This document shows, one piece after another, positions 1-7,938 of a DNA stretch of 64,000 nt. Positions within the stretch are counted from its first letter, which is position 1, and each line of letters starts with the position of its first letter. The position numbers and the translations under genes were made by a program. The DNA lies in contig NZ_PPHF01000149.1 of assembly GCF_002904335.1 (NCBI RefSeq), positions 1 through 64,000 of the forward strand, in the 5' to 3' direction. Origin of the DNA: Amycolatopsis sp. CA-126428 (GTDB lineage: Bacteria; Actinomycetota; Actinomycetes; Mycobacteriales; Pseudonocardiaceae). A model generated the notes under the pieces. That model did no database searches, was not told where the DNA came from, and saw nothing but the letters and a program-made list of their open reading frames with translations.

Positions 1-65
1 CCCGGCTTCCGCCTAGTTCCTACCACAAGCCCCATCCAAGGACTCGCAGGAAAGAGGGTGCACTA

Positions 66-554
66 GTGACCGTGACAACGCACGAAACCGAGATCCTGGC
101 CGACGACAAGGTCCCGACGATCCGGCTCGTCCGGGAGTTCGACGCCGCCCCCGAGCAGGTGTTCCGCGCGCACATCGACCCCGAGCTGTACGCGCAGTGG
201 GTCGGACCGCACTCGGTCACCACGAGGATCACGCGGTGGGACGCGCGCACGGGCGGCGAGTGGGCCTTCGCCAACGACCGCGGCGGCGAGGAGATCGCCG
301 CTTTCCACGGCAGCTTCCACGACGTGCGGCCGAACGAGCGGATCGTGTGGACGTTCACCTACGACGGCGAGCCCGACGGCGTCGCCCTGGAAACGCTGAC
401 CCTGGAAGAAATCGAGGGCGGCCGCACCCGGCTGCGGGTGCTGAGCGTGGTGCCGGACTTCGCGACCCGGGACGGCATGCTGGCCAGCGGCATGGACGTC
501 GGGATCAACGAGGGCTACGCCAAGCTCGACGCACTGCTCGCCAAGGAGGCGTGA
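66..554 (+). CDS. SRPBCC (AHSA1-type) domain protein
   Basis: A 162-residue soluble protein, the usual size of a single-domain START/AHSA1-like protein. The N-terminal stretch (IRLVREFDAAPEQVFRAH, about residues 19-36), the WVGPHS segment and the later PNERIVWTF segment fit the family, whose helix-grip fold holds a hydrophobic ligand. The GTG start is preceded by AGGAAAGAGG. The stop is followed after one base by the next start, so the two genes form one transcript. In other actinomycetes such pairs often follow an ArsR gene, which would lie outside the window. Ligand and reaction cannot be told from the sequence. Confidence 0.85.
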   Translation: MTVTTHETEILADDKVPTIRLVREFDAAPEQVFRAHIDPELYAQWVGPHSVTTRITRWDARTGGEWAFANDRGGEEIAAFHGSFHDVRPNERIVWTFTYDGEPDGVALETLTLEEIEGGRTRLRVLSVVPDFATRDGMLASGMDVGINEGYAKLDALLAKEA

Positions 555-555
555 A

Positions 556-1116
556 ATGACGGCCACGGGACCCGCCCAGCGGCACGCGCAGGAAGCCGCC
601 CGCTTCACGGAGCTGACGGAGTCGGCCTCGGCCGGCGATTGGACGCGCCCCAGCCCGGTCGCGGACTGGACCGCCCTCGACGTGGTGCGGCACCTGGTCG
701 AATGGCCGCGCGGATTCCTGCGGGGCGCCGGGATCGAACTCCCGGCGCTCACCGTCGACGCCGACCCGGCCGGCGCCTGGAAGCAGCACGTCGCCGACAT
801 CCAGGCCATCCTCGACGACCCGGCCGGGCGGGTGCTCAGCAACCCGCACACCGGCGACCGCCCGGTGGACGAGGCGATCGACCAGTTCTACACCAACGAC
901 GTCTGGATGCACTCCTGGGATCTCGCCAAGGCGCTGGGCCGCGAGCCGGACCTCGGCGAGGAGCGCTGCGCCGCCACGCTGGCCGGGATGCAGCCGATGG
1001 AGTCCTTGCTGCGCGAGAGCGGGCAGTTCGGGCCGGCGGTACCGGTCGCCGACGACGCTTCGGCGCAGGACCAGCTGATCGGTTTCCTCGGCCGCGACCC
1101 GGCCTGGCGCCCCTGA
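556..1116 (+). CDS. TIGR03086-type, DinB/maleylpyruvate isomerase-like protein
   Basis: A 186-residue protein with the four-helix DinB/MDMPI-like pattern. TALDVVRHLVEW near residues 34-45 carries the first metal-ligand histidine, and the YTNDVWMHSWDLAKALG block near residues 112-128 carries the second conserved H-x-W-D-L-A motif. Family members bind a divalent metal, and some are mycothiol-dependent isomerases or transferases. The start lies one base after the upstream stop, with GGAGG six bases before the ATG. Its 3' end converges on the VOC gene with only six bases between. Substrate unknown. Confidence 0.8.
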   Translation: MTATGPAQRHAQEAARFTELTESASAGDWTRPSPVADWTALDVVRHLVEWPRGFLRGAGIELPALTVDADPAGAWKQHVADIQAILDDPAGRVLSNPHTGDRPVDEAIDQFYTNDVWMHSWDLAKALGREPDLGEERCAATLAGMQPMESLLRESGQFGPAVPVADDASAQDQLIGFLGRDPAWRP

Positions 1117-1122
1117 AGTTCG

Positions 1123-1503
1123 TCACGGCCAAGCGCGGGCGAGCTTTTCGAACGTCTCCGGGTCGCTGTGCACGGGGACCACGCACAGCAGGTGCCCACC
1201 GGGCGCGCGCAGGGTGTGGCACTCCAGCCAGCGGGAGACCGGTTCCGCGCCCAGGGCGATCAGGCGGGCGACCTCCGCCGCCACGTCGTCGGTCTCGATG
1301 TCGACGTGGTAGCGGGGTTCGCCGTCGATCGCCTGGACGTCCAGGATCAAGCCGGGCAGGGCGCCGTCGAGCGCGGTGAACTGTTCTTCGCCCACCACCG
1401 GCCGGGCCCGCGCCCCGAGCGCGGCGGACCAGAACGTCGCGGCCGGCCCGGCCTCGGCGGTGGGCGTGTCGACGAAGATCCCGAACAACCGGCTGCGGTG
1501 CAC
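1123..1503 (-). CDS. VOC-family (glyoxalase/bleomycin resistance fold) protein
   Basis: A 126-residue protein of single-VOC length. It reads as two beta-alpha-beta-beta-beta units: FGIFVDTP...AATFWSAALGA at the N-terminus, and YHVDIETDDVAAEVARLIALGAEP...LRAPGGHLLCVVP in the second half, with the typical histidine and D-P-x-G-N-like turn positions. VOC proteins bind metals or hydrophobic ligands and act in detoxification or ring cleavage. It is transcribed toward the SRPBCC/DinB pair and away from the glycosidase promoter. No substrate can be assigned. Confidence 0.8.
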   Translation of the reverse strand: MHRSRLFGIFVDTPTAEAGPAATFWSAALGARARPVVGEEQFTALDGALPGLILDVQAIDGEPRYHVDIETDDVAAEVARLIALGAEPVSRWLECHTLRAPGGHLLCVVPVHSDPETFEKLARAWP

Positions 1504-1527
1504 GACCCGAGACTACCCGGCGCGGCC

Positions 1528-1569
1528 CGGATACAACGTTGTAAAGCGGTATTTACAACGTTGTATCCG
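1528..1569. promoter_or_regulatory. Double LacI-type operator upstream of the glycoside hydrolase gene
   Basis: Two perfect copies of the 12-bp palindrome TACAACGTTGTA lie at 1532-1543 and 1554-1565, 22 bp centre to centre, about two helical turns. Together with their flanks they make an 18-bp inverted repeat (1528-1545 and 1552-1569) around a 6-bp spacer. The central CG and small palindrome size are typical of LacI-family operators. The downstream copy overlaps a possible -35 (TTTACA, 1552-1557), with a possible -10 TACCGT at 1576-1581, so binding would block the glycosidase promoter. The cognate regulator is not identified. Confidence 0.8.
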
Positions 1570-1619
1570 ACCGGCTACCGTCTCCCTGCCCGGTCCCCAG
1601 GAGCATGAGGAGCGTCAGC

Positions 1620-4600
1620 ATGCGCTCGCTTCGACGTCTGTGCACGGTCCTGACCACCACGGTCCTCGCCTTGTCCGCGGCGGCGGTCCCCGCCGCGGCC
1701 GGCCAAGCCGCCCCACCGCCGATGTACCCCGATCCCGGACCCGGGACGCACCTGCTCGACCACACCGCGAAGCTCGCCGGCTTCGGCGATCCCGGGTGGT
1801 ACGAGGCCAACATCCCGTTCGTCGACCTGCCGGACAAGGCGATCGAAGACACCTACTACTACCGGTGGCGCACCTACAAGGAAGCGCTCAAGTACACGGG
1901 CCCGGACGACGGCTGGCTCGTCTCCGAATTCCTCGGCCCGGTCGGGTACTCCGCTCCCGGCGGCGGGATCGACGCCGCCGCCGGGCACCACCTCTACGAA
2001 GGGCGGTGGCTGCGCGACCACCGGTACCTCGACGACTACGTCGACTACTGGCTGCGCGGCAGCGGCGCGGGCGCCAAGCCGGCGACCGACGGCCTCAACG
2101 AGAACACCACCGACTGGGCCCACGAATACTCGTTCTGGGCCGCCGACGCCGTGCTCGCCCGGGCCGCCGTCGACGGCCGGTGGGACTTCGCCGTCGACCG
2201 GCTCCCCGAGCTGCAACGGCAGTGGGCCGCCTGGGCACCCCAGTTCGACGCGCAGCTCGGCCTCTACTGGCAGGTTCCGGTCTGGGACGCCATGGAGTAC
2301 ACCGCGAGTTCCTACCAGAGCCCGGATCCCTACCACGGCGGCGCCGGCTTCCGGCCGACGCTCAACGCCTACCAGTACGGTGACGCGCAGGCCATCGCGA
2401 GCCTGCTGCGCCGGCGCGGCGCCCCCGGCGACCGGCAGCTCGCCGACCGGTACGAGCGGGATGCCCGCTCCCTGCAGGCGAATCAGGACCGCGTCCTGTG
2501 GGACGGCGGCGACCGGTTCTACAAGCACGTCATGCGGGACGGCAACCCCGCGCGCACCAAGATCGCGGACCGGGAAGAAATGGGCTATGCGCCCTGGTAC
2601 TTCCACATGGCCCCGGCCGGTGCCTCCGCCGCGTGGGCGCAGGTGACCGACCCGGCGGGCTTCGCGGCCCCCTTCGGGCCCACCACCGTCGAACGGCGGA
2701 GCCCGTGGTTCATGCACGACGTGCAGCAGGGGTGCTGCCGCTGGTCGGGTCCGAGCTGGCCCTACGCGACGAGCCAGACCCTCACCGCGCTGGCGAACCT
2801 GCTCACCGACTATCCCCCGCAGCCCTACGTCTCGACGCAGGACTACTACGCCCTTCTGCGCGGGTACGCCCTCACCCAGCGCAAGAACGGCGTGCCCTAC
2901 GTCGCCGAAGCGCACTACCCCGACGAAGACCGCTGGCTCTACGACTCCCCCGGGCACAGCAACGACTACAACCACTCGACGTTCGACGACCTCGTGCTGT
3001 CCGGGCTGCTCGGCATCCGGCCCCAGCAGGGCGACCACGTGCGGCTCGCGCCGCTCGTTCCGTCCACTTGGGACCACTTCGCCGTCGAGAACGTGCCCTA
3101 CCACGGCCGGAACCTGACCGTCGCCTGGGACCGTGACGGCCACGTCTACCGGCAGGGCGCCGGCCTGAGCGTCTGGCTGGATGGCAAGCTCGTGCTCCGC
3201 CAGAGCGGCCTGACGGCGGTCGACGTGCCGGTGCGCCCGGGCAAGGCGACCGGCACCGCCCGCGTCGTCGACGACCTGGCGAACCCCGCCCGCACCGGCT
3301 ACCCGGCGGCGTCCGCGTCCTACACCTGGCACGCGGACAGCCCGGCGAACGCGATCGACGGCCAGGACTTCGACCTCGACGTCCCGTCGACGCGCTGGAC
3401 GAACTACGGCAGCCCGAACCGCGGTGACTGGCTGGCCGTCGACCTCGGTGCGGCCACCGACGTCTCCGACGTGCGGATCTCCTTCTACGACGACGGTGGC
3501 GGCGTCCGCACGCCGGATTCCTACGCCCTGCAGTACCGCGCCGCCGACGGGACGTGGGCCGATCTCCCCGGCCGGCAACGAGAACCGGCGACACCGGTGC
3601 GGGGCAAGCCGAACCGCGTCCTCGTCCAGCCGCCGGTCCGCACCGACGGGCTCCGCGTCCTGCCGTCCAGAGTGGACGGTGGCGCGGTCGGGATCACGGC
3701 GGTGCAGGCGTGGCGCGCCGAGGACGAGCGGCTCGACGTCCGGCTCCCCGACGGCCCGGTGAGCGTGCGGCCCGGGCAGCCGGTCGAAATCAGCGGCACG
3801 GTCGGCAGTTCGCAGGCCACGACGGTCCGGCCCGCACTCACCCTGCCGCGGGGCTGGACGGCCCAGCCGATCGGCCCGGCCGGTGACGTCCGGCTCACGC
3901 CGGGCCGGCCCGTGCCGCTGCGGTGGCGCGTGACGGCCCCCGCCGGCACGCCGGTCGGCACCCAGGCCCCGGTGCGGCTGCTGGTCAGCACGCTCGACCA
4001 CGGCACCCCGGTGCGCAGCACCGCGGACCTCGTGCGGGCGGAGGTCGTCTTCGATCCGGCCGATTTCGGCACCCCGGTCTGGGACGACGACTTCAGCGGT
4101 AACCAGCTGAAGCCGTACCGGATCGGCGCGCGGTTCGGGGAACCGGCGCCCGAACTGAGCCAGGCCGACGGCGCTCTGGTCGCGTCCGCGAGCCGGCAGT
4201 CGTCCGCTGTGCTCGTGGCGCCGGTGGCCGCCCCGGCCGGCGACTTCGCGGTGCTCCTCGAACCCCGCGCCTTCGCCGGCGGGGCGCCGGAGGACAGCGT
4301 GCTCCTCGGCCGCGCCGACGGGCCCGACGATCTCGCCCTGGCCTGGTACAACAACCACTTCGGCACGTCCGGCGCGGACGTGCGCGCGGGCGGGCGCGAC
4401 TACGGCGACGACGTGACCGGCGGGTGCTGCACCGCGGTCACCTGGGCGCCGGGCGACCGGTTCGCCGTCGTGGCCGACCACCGGGGCGGCCTGACGAGCT
4501 GGCTGGGCCACCAGGGCCGGTGGCAGCTGCTGCGCACGATCCCGACCGGCTCGGCGGTCGCCGCCGGCTGGTCGCCGGCGATCGGGCTGCGGCTGACGAC

Positions 4601-4652
4601 CGGCCGGCTGACTCTCGACCGGCTGACCGTCGTGGCCCGCGGGCCCGCATAA
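1620..4652 (+). CDS. Secreted multidomain glycoside hydrolase with (alpha/alpha)6-type catalytic domain and discoidin-like module
   Basis: A 1010-residue exported enzyme. Residues 1-27 are a Sec signal peptide. About residues 30-530 resemble the MGH1/trehalase-like toroid hydrolases (W-, Y- and D-rich segments such as NENTTDWAHEYSFW and HSNDYNHSTFDDLV). About residues 545-700 form a discoidin/F5-8C-like domain (ASASYTWHADSPANAIDG, DWLAVDLG). A NEW3-like Ig domain and a C-terminal jelly-roll region follow. The ATG at 1620 is chosen over 1605 because GAGGAGC lies about 7 bases before it; the upstream ATG has its purine tract too close. Plant or fungal polysaccharide is a likely substrate, but linkage specificity is not visible. 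Expression is probably controlled by the double operator upstream. Confidence 0.82.
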   Translation: MRSLRRLCTVLTTTVLALSAAAVPAAAGQAAPPPMYPDPGPGTHLLDHTAKLAGFGDPGWYEANIPFVDLPDKAIEDTYYYRWRTYKEALKYTGPDDGWLVSEFLGPVGYSAPGGGIDAAAGHHLYEGRWLRDHRYLDDYVDYWLRGSGAGAKPATDGLNENTTDWAHEYSFWAADAVLARAAVDGRWDFAVDRLPELQRQWAAWAPQFDAQLGLYWQVPVWDAMEYTASSYQSPDPYHGGAGFRPTLNAYQYGDAQAIASLLRRRGAPGDRQLADRYERDARSLQANQDRVLWDGGDRFYKHVMRDGNPARTKIADREEMGYAPWYFHMAPAGASAAWAQVTDPAGFAAPFGPTTVERRSPWFMHDVQQGCCRWSGPSWPYATSQTLTALANLLTDYPPQPYVSTQDYYALLRGYALTQRKNGVPYVAEAHYPDEDRWLYDSPGHSNDYNHSTFDDLVLSGLLGIRPQQGDHVRLAPLVPSTWDHFAVENVPYHGRNLTVAWDRDGHVYRQGAGLSVWLDGKLVLRQSGLTAVDVPVRPGKATGTARVVDDLANPARTGYPAASASYTWHADSPANAIDGQDFDLDVPSTRWTNYGSPNRGDWLAVDLGAATDVSDVRISFYDDGGGVRTPDSYALQYRAADGTWADLPGRQREPATPVRGKPNRVLVQPPVRTDGLRVLPSRVDGGAVGITAVQAWRAEDERLDVRLPDGPVSVRPGQPVEISGTVGSSQATTVRPALTLPRGWTAQPIGPAGDVRLTPGRPVPLRWRVTAPAGTPVGTQAPVRLLVSTLDHGTPVRSTADLVRAEVVFDPADFGTPVWDDDFSGNQLKPYRIGARFGEPAPELSQADGALVASASRQSSAVLVAPVAAPAGDFAVLLEPRAFAGGAPEDSVLLGRADGPDDLALAWYNNHFGTSGADVRAGGRDYGDDVTGGCCTAVTWAPGDRFAVVADHRGGLTSWLGHQGRWQLLRTIPTGSAVAAGWSPAIGLRLTTGRLTLDRLTVVARGPA

Positions 4653-4678
4653 CAGCGCGCGTGACGGCGAGGAGGCGA

Positions 4679-4720
4679 TTGACAAACGGCTGGTGCGCGG
4701 GGACTCTGGGAGCGCTTCCA
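4679..4720 (+). promoter_or_regulatory. Expansin promoter with CebR-type operator
   Basis: A consensus -35 hexamer TTGACA (4679-4684) is followed after 17 bp by a weak -10 (GACTCT, 4702-4707). TGGGAGCGCTTCCA at 4707-4720 differs at one base from the streptomycete CebR box TGGGAGCGCTCCCA. CebR is the LacI-family repressor released by cellobiose in cellulolytic streptomycetes. The site begins at the end of the -10, an ideal repressing position. The downstream gene encodes a cellulose-binding expansin, so the regulatory logic is coherent. That a CebR orthologue exists in this genome is inferred; none is proven in the window. Confidence 0.75.
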
Positions 4721-4782
4721 GACATCGCCGCCCGGGGCTGCTCGTCCGCCGGTCGCGGTGACCGAAGGCGGAAGGAGAGTCC

Positions 4783-6102
4783 ATGGGATCCGCCTCCCGC
4801 CGGATGGCCGCGCGCCCGGGTGTGCTCGCCGTGATCGCCGTCCTCGTCGTGACCGTTTCCCTGCTGTGGCCGTGGAAGTCGGGCGCCGCGCCGGCCGCCC
4901 CCATCACCGGCAACGCCACCCACTTCGACGCGCTCGGCGCCCCCTACGGCGGCTGCGGCCTGCCGCAGGACGTGCTCGATTCGCCCGATTTCGTCGCCCT
5001 CAACGTCTACAACACCCCCGGCGACTACAGTTTCTACCCGCGGCCGATCCCGCCGTCGCAGGCCGCGAAGATCGGCCTGTGGGACAACGGCCGCAACTGC
5101 GGGCGGTTCGTCCAGGTCACCATCGGCGACTACTGCACCGGCGTCAACGACGGCGCCCCGGGACAACCGTTCTGCCGCAACGGGTCCTGGGTGACCGACG
5201 GCTACGCCGGCGCCCAGCTGACCATGGTCGTGGCCGACAGCTGCGGCGACTCGAACGCCTGGTGCCGCGACGATCCCGGGCACCTCGACCTGTCGACCGC
5301 GTCGCTCAACCGGTTCGTGAAGAACGGCGTCCCGGTCGGCGACATGAACCCCGCGCACTGGAACAACCGGCGGGTTTCGTGGTCCTACGTGCCCGCGCCG
5401 AGCTACACCGGCGACCTGAAACTCGGCTTCCTCCAAGGCGCGCAACGGTATTGGACGGCCATCGCCGTGTCGCACCTGCCCAACGGCGTCCACGGCGTGG
5501 AGTTCCTCGGCGCGGACGGCAGCTGGCAGCAGGCGCAGCCGGACAGCGACCTGGGGCAGGCCTTCATCATCGGCCCGACCGCCACGGCGGGCACCGCGTA
5601 CGCGATCCGCGTCCGGGACGCGAGTGACGCGCTCGTCAACGACGGCCGCGTCTACCGATTCACGTTGCCGGACCAATGCCTTTCCGGCTGCGGGGCCGCC
5701 TACACCGGCATCAGCTACACGACCGGGACCAGCACCCCGACCACGACTCCGACGACGCCGACCACCCCGACGACCCCCACCACGCCGACCACTCCGGCCG
5801 GGGCGTCGTGCACGGCGACCGCCGCGGTCACGTCTTCGTGGAACGGCGGCCACCAGCTCGAGTTCACCGTCAAGAACACCGGCTCCACCGCGCTGTCGGG
5901 CTGGACGACGGCGTTCTCGTTCGCGGGCACCCAGCAGATGACCAACTCGTGGAACGCCGTGCCCACCCAGACCGGCCAGCAGGTGCGGGCGGCCAACGCC
6001 ACCTACAACGGGACGCTCGCCGCCGGCGCGACGACGACCTGGGGCGCCGTCGTCACCGGCACGTCCCAGCCGCTGGCCGGGCTGACCTGCACCGCCCGCT
6101 GA
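4783..6102 (+). CDS. Secreted bacterial expansin with C-terminal CBM2
   Basis: A 439-residue exported protein. An N-terminal signal/anchor segment (about residues 11-36) precedes an expansin-type region (about 45-300). That region opens with GNATHFDALGAPYGGCGLP, has many cysteines, and carries a late GHLDLS segment like the double-psi beta-barrel of expansins. A Thr/Pro linker (about 310-335) leads to a family 2 carbohydrate-binding module (about 338-439; SWNGGHQLEFTVKNTG, ending GLTCTAR). Expansins loosen cellulose non-hydrolytically, and CBM2 targets crystalline cellulose. A strong RBS (GGAAGGAGAG) precedes the ATG. The CebR-like box upstream agrees with cellulose induction. Confidence 0.88.
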   Translation: MGSASRRMAARPGVLAVIAVLVVTVSLLWPWKSGAAPAAPITGNATHFDALGAPYGGCGLPQDVLDSPDFVALNVYNTPGDYSFYPRPIPPSQAAKIGLWDNGRNCGRFVQVTIGDYCTGVNDGAPGQPFCRNGSWVTDGYAGAQLTMVVADSCGDSNAWCRDDPGHLDLSTASLNRFVKNGVPVGDMNPAHWNNRRVSWSYVPAPSYTGDLKLGFLQGAQRYWTAIAVSHLPNGVHGVEFLGADGSWQQAQPDSDLGQAFIIGPTATAGTAYAIRVRDASDALVNDGRVYRFTLPDQCLSGCGAAYTGISYTTGTSTPTTTPTTPTTPTTPTTPTTPAGASCTATAAVTSSWNGGHQLEFTVKNTGSTALSGWTTAFSFAGTQQMTNSWNAVPTQTGQQVRAANATYNGTLAAGATTTWGAVVTGTSQPLAGLTCTAR

Positions 6103-6105
6103 TCC

Positions 6106-6858
6106 TCAGCGGACGGTCGCCCAGAACCCGGTCAGCGCCGCGGCGGCGCCGGCCGGGTCGTGGGTCATCCACCAGTGGCCCAGGCCGTCGAGGACGGCGA
6201 CCCGGGCCCCGGCCCGGGCGGCCGCCCGGCGACGTTGCGCCTCGGTGCCGACGACGTGGTCGGCCGTGGCCAGGATGGCCAGACCCGGCCGGGCCGCCGC
6301 GTTCTCCAGCGGCAGCCCGAGACCGTGCGCACCCGTCGCGGCGGCGGCCCGGTACAGGGTGAGCACCGCCCGGCCCATCGCCTCGTTCTGCCCCGCCGCG
6401 ACGCGGGCCGCGACCGCCTGCGCCATCCCGCGTTCCACCAGCGCCGCCGTCCGCTCTTCGGCCGCGGCACCGAACCGCGCCGCGACGTCGGCCTCGCCGA
6501 CGCCCGGGGTCTGCCAGCGGCGGGCGAGTTCGTGCCACTCGTAGTCCGGGTCGAAGCCGCCGAGCGTGTCGCTGACCCAGCTGCGGACCAGGTGCGGGTG
6601 GCTCAGCACGACGTTGACGACGTGCGTGCCGCCGAAGTCGTGGCCCACCAGGTCGACCGGCTCGCCGAAGGCCGCCAGTTCCGCGGCCAGCCAGTCCCGG
6701 TAGCCGGCCGGGGTGGCCTGGAACCCGTCGGGCAGGGGCGCGCCGAAACCGGGCGGCGACAGGCAGACCAGATCGGACCGCGACGGCGACAACTCGGCCA
6801 GCAGCAGGTCCCAGACCGCCGCCGTCTCCGGGTTGCCGTGGACGAACACCGCGGGCAT
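6106..6858 (-). CDS. Alpha/beta hydrolase with Asp nucleophile (epoxide hydrolase-like)
   Basis: A 250-residue alpha/beta-fold hydrolase. HGNPE near the N-terminus (residues 6-10) is the oxyanion-hole motif. GHDFGG (about residues 73-78) is the nucleophile elbow, with Asp where lipases have Ser, as in epoxide hydrolases and haloalkane dehalogenases. GLGHWWM near the C-terminus supplies the catalytic His. The ATG at 6858 shares one base with the upstream stop (TGATG), so it is translationally coupled to the DUF1330 gene. The much longer reading frame to 7263 is an overlap artefact. Substrate not known. Confidence 0.83.
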   Translation of the reverse strand: MPAVFVHGNPETAAVWDLLLAELSPSRSDLVCLSPPGFGAPLPDGFQATPAGYRDWLAAELAAFGEPVDLVGHDFGGTHVVNVVLSHPHLVRSWVSDTLGGFDPDYEWHELARRWQTPGVGEADVAARFGAAAEERTAALVERGMAQAVAARVAAGQNEAMGRAVLTLYRAAAATGAHGLGLPLENAAARPGLAILATADHVVGTEAQRRRAAARAGARVAVLDGLGHWWMTHDPAGAAAALTGFWATVR

Positions 6859-7226
6859 CAGCCCGCCACCGGCGTCGTCGGCTGCAGCACCGATTCCACC
6901 AGCGCCTCGGTGCGCAGGTGGGTGATGGCCTGGTATTCGGGGTCGCGGATCATGGCCGCGAACGCCCGCCTGTCCGGGTAGCGCACCAGGACCACCATGT
7001 CCCACGCCTGCCCGTCCTCGGCGACCAGTGCCGGATCGCCGTTGCCGAGGTAGAGCACCTGCAGGCCGTAGCGGGGATTGAGTTCGGCACCGACGGCTTC
7101 GGCGTAGCGCTGGTAGCTTTCGCGGCCGCCGTCCGGGCGGAACCGCAGCAGGTTGAGCATCACGACCGGGCCGCCGGGGTCGTCGGCGAGCAGGGCGTCG
7201 AGGGCGCGGTCTTCGATTTCGATCAT
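6858..7226 (-). CDS. DUF1330-family protein
   Basis: A 122-residue ferredoxin-like alpha+beta protein with the DUF1330 signature: VVMLNLLRFRPDG early, a central QVLYLGNGD strand, WDMVVLVRYPDRRAFAAMIRDPEYQ late. The fold is that of dimeric barrel proteins; biochemical role unknown. The ATG at 7226 has a good RBS (CCAGGAGG) and fits family length; the start at 7283 would add an unlikely basic extension across the TetR operator region. It is the first gene of a two-gene operon and is divergent from the TetR gene, which probably controls it. Confidence 0.8.
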   Translation of the reverse strand: MIEIEDRALDALLADDPGGPVVMLNLLRFRPDGGRESYQRYAEAVGAELNPRYGLQVLYLGNGDPALVAEDGQAWDMVVLVRYPDRRAFAAMIRDPEYQAITHLRTEALVESVLQPTTPVAG

Positions 7227-7263
7227 CAGAACCTCCTGGGGTCTTCGCCACCACCCTACACAT

Positions 7264-7285
7264 ACTTGTCGGCCGACACGCAAGT
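7264..7285. promoter_or_regulatory. Putative TetR operator in the divergent 7227-7305 gap
   Basis: The perfect palindrome TGTCGGCCGACA (7267-7278) is nested in an imperfect outer repeat ACTTG (7264-7268)/CAAGT (7281-7285). It lies in a 79-bp gap between the DUF1330-hydrolase operon and the TetR gene, where TetR proteins commonly bind to control both directions. No protein-DNA evidence; inferred from symmetry and position. Confidence 0.55.
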
Positions 7286-7305
7286 TAGTTTGCTAGGCTG
7301 CGTTC

Positions 7306-7905
7306 ATGCCCTCCGCACGCCGCACCCAGCAGGAACGCCGCGACCAGGCCGAAGCCGCGCTCCTGACCGCCGCCGCCGAGCTCGTCGTCGAGCAGGGCGT
7401 GCGCTCGCTGACCCTCGCCCGCGTCGGCGAACGCGCCGGGTACAGCCGCGGCATCGTCACCCACCACTTCGGCGGGAAGCAGGCGCTGGTCGAACGGCTG
7501 GCGCGGGCCACGCAGGCCGGGTTCGTCCCGGGCCTCGAAGACCTCCCGCCCGGTCTCGACCGCCTGCTGCGGCTGATCGACGGCTACCTCGGCGAGCTCG
7601 GCCGGATCGGCGTGTTCAACCAGGCTTTCCTGCTGCTGTGGGCGGAAGCCGCCACCCAGCCGGAGCTGGCCCCGATCTTCCGCGAGCGGGACGCCGCCTT
7701 CCGCGCCGACCTGCGGGAAGACGTCGAAGCCGGTATCGCGGACGGCAGCATCGACCCCGGCGCCGGGGCGGGCGAGGTCGCGACGGCCGTGGTCGGGCAG
7801 CTGCGCGGGATCGCGCTGCAGCGGCTGCTCGACCCGGGCAGTGCCGACACCGAAGCGCTGCGCCGGAGCGTCACCGCCCAGTGGCGCCGCGCCCTGACCC
7901 CTTAG
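7306..7905 (+). CDS. TetR/AcrR-family transcriptional regulator
   Basis: A 199-residue regulator. Residues about 8-58 form the TetR helix-turn-helix: RDQAEAALLTAAAELVVEQG, then LTLARVGERAGYSRGIVTHHFGGKQALVE with the conserved Y-S-R-G-x-x-x-x-H-F-G-x-K-x-x-L core. The remaining all-helical domain would bind a small ligand and dimerise. It is divergent from the DUF1330/hydrolase pair and probably represses that pair and itself through the palindrome in the gap. Ligand unknown. The ATG is only about 20 bases from a TAGGCT -10-like element, so the mRNA leader is short. Confidence 0.9.
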   Translation: MPSARRTQQERRDQAEAALLTAAAELVVEQGVRSLTLARVGERAGYSRGIVTHHFGGKQALVERLARATQAGFVPGLEDLPPGLDRLLRLIDGYLGELGRIGVFNQAFLLLWAEAATQPELAPIFRERDAAFRADLREDVEAGIADGSIDPGAGAGEVATAVVGQLRGIALQRLLDPGSADTEALRRSVTAQWRRALTP

Positions 7906-7938
7906 GCTCGGCGTCTGACCGCGGAGGGAGGTGACGGC

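Noticed and set aside
1605..1619. Alternative ATG of the glycoside hydrolase at 1605
   Set aside because: Its purine tract is only one base away, while the ATG at 1620 has GAGGAGC at a normal distance.
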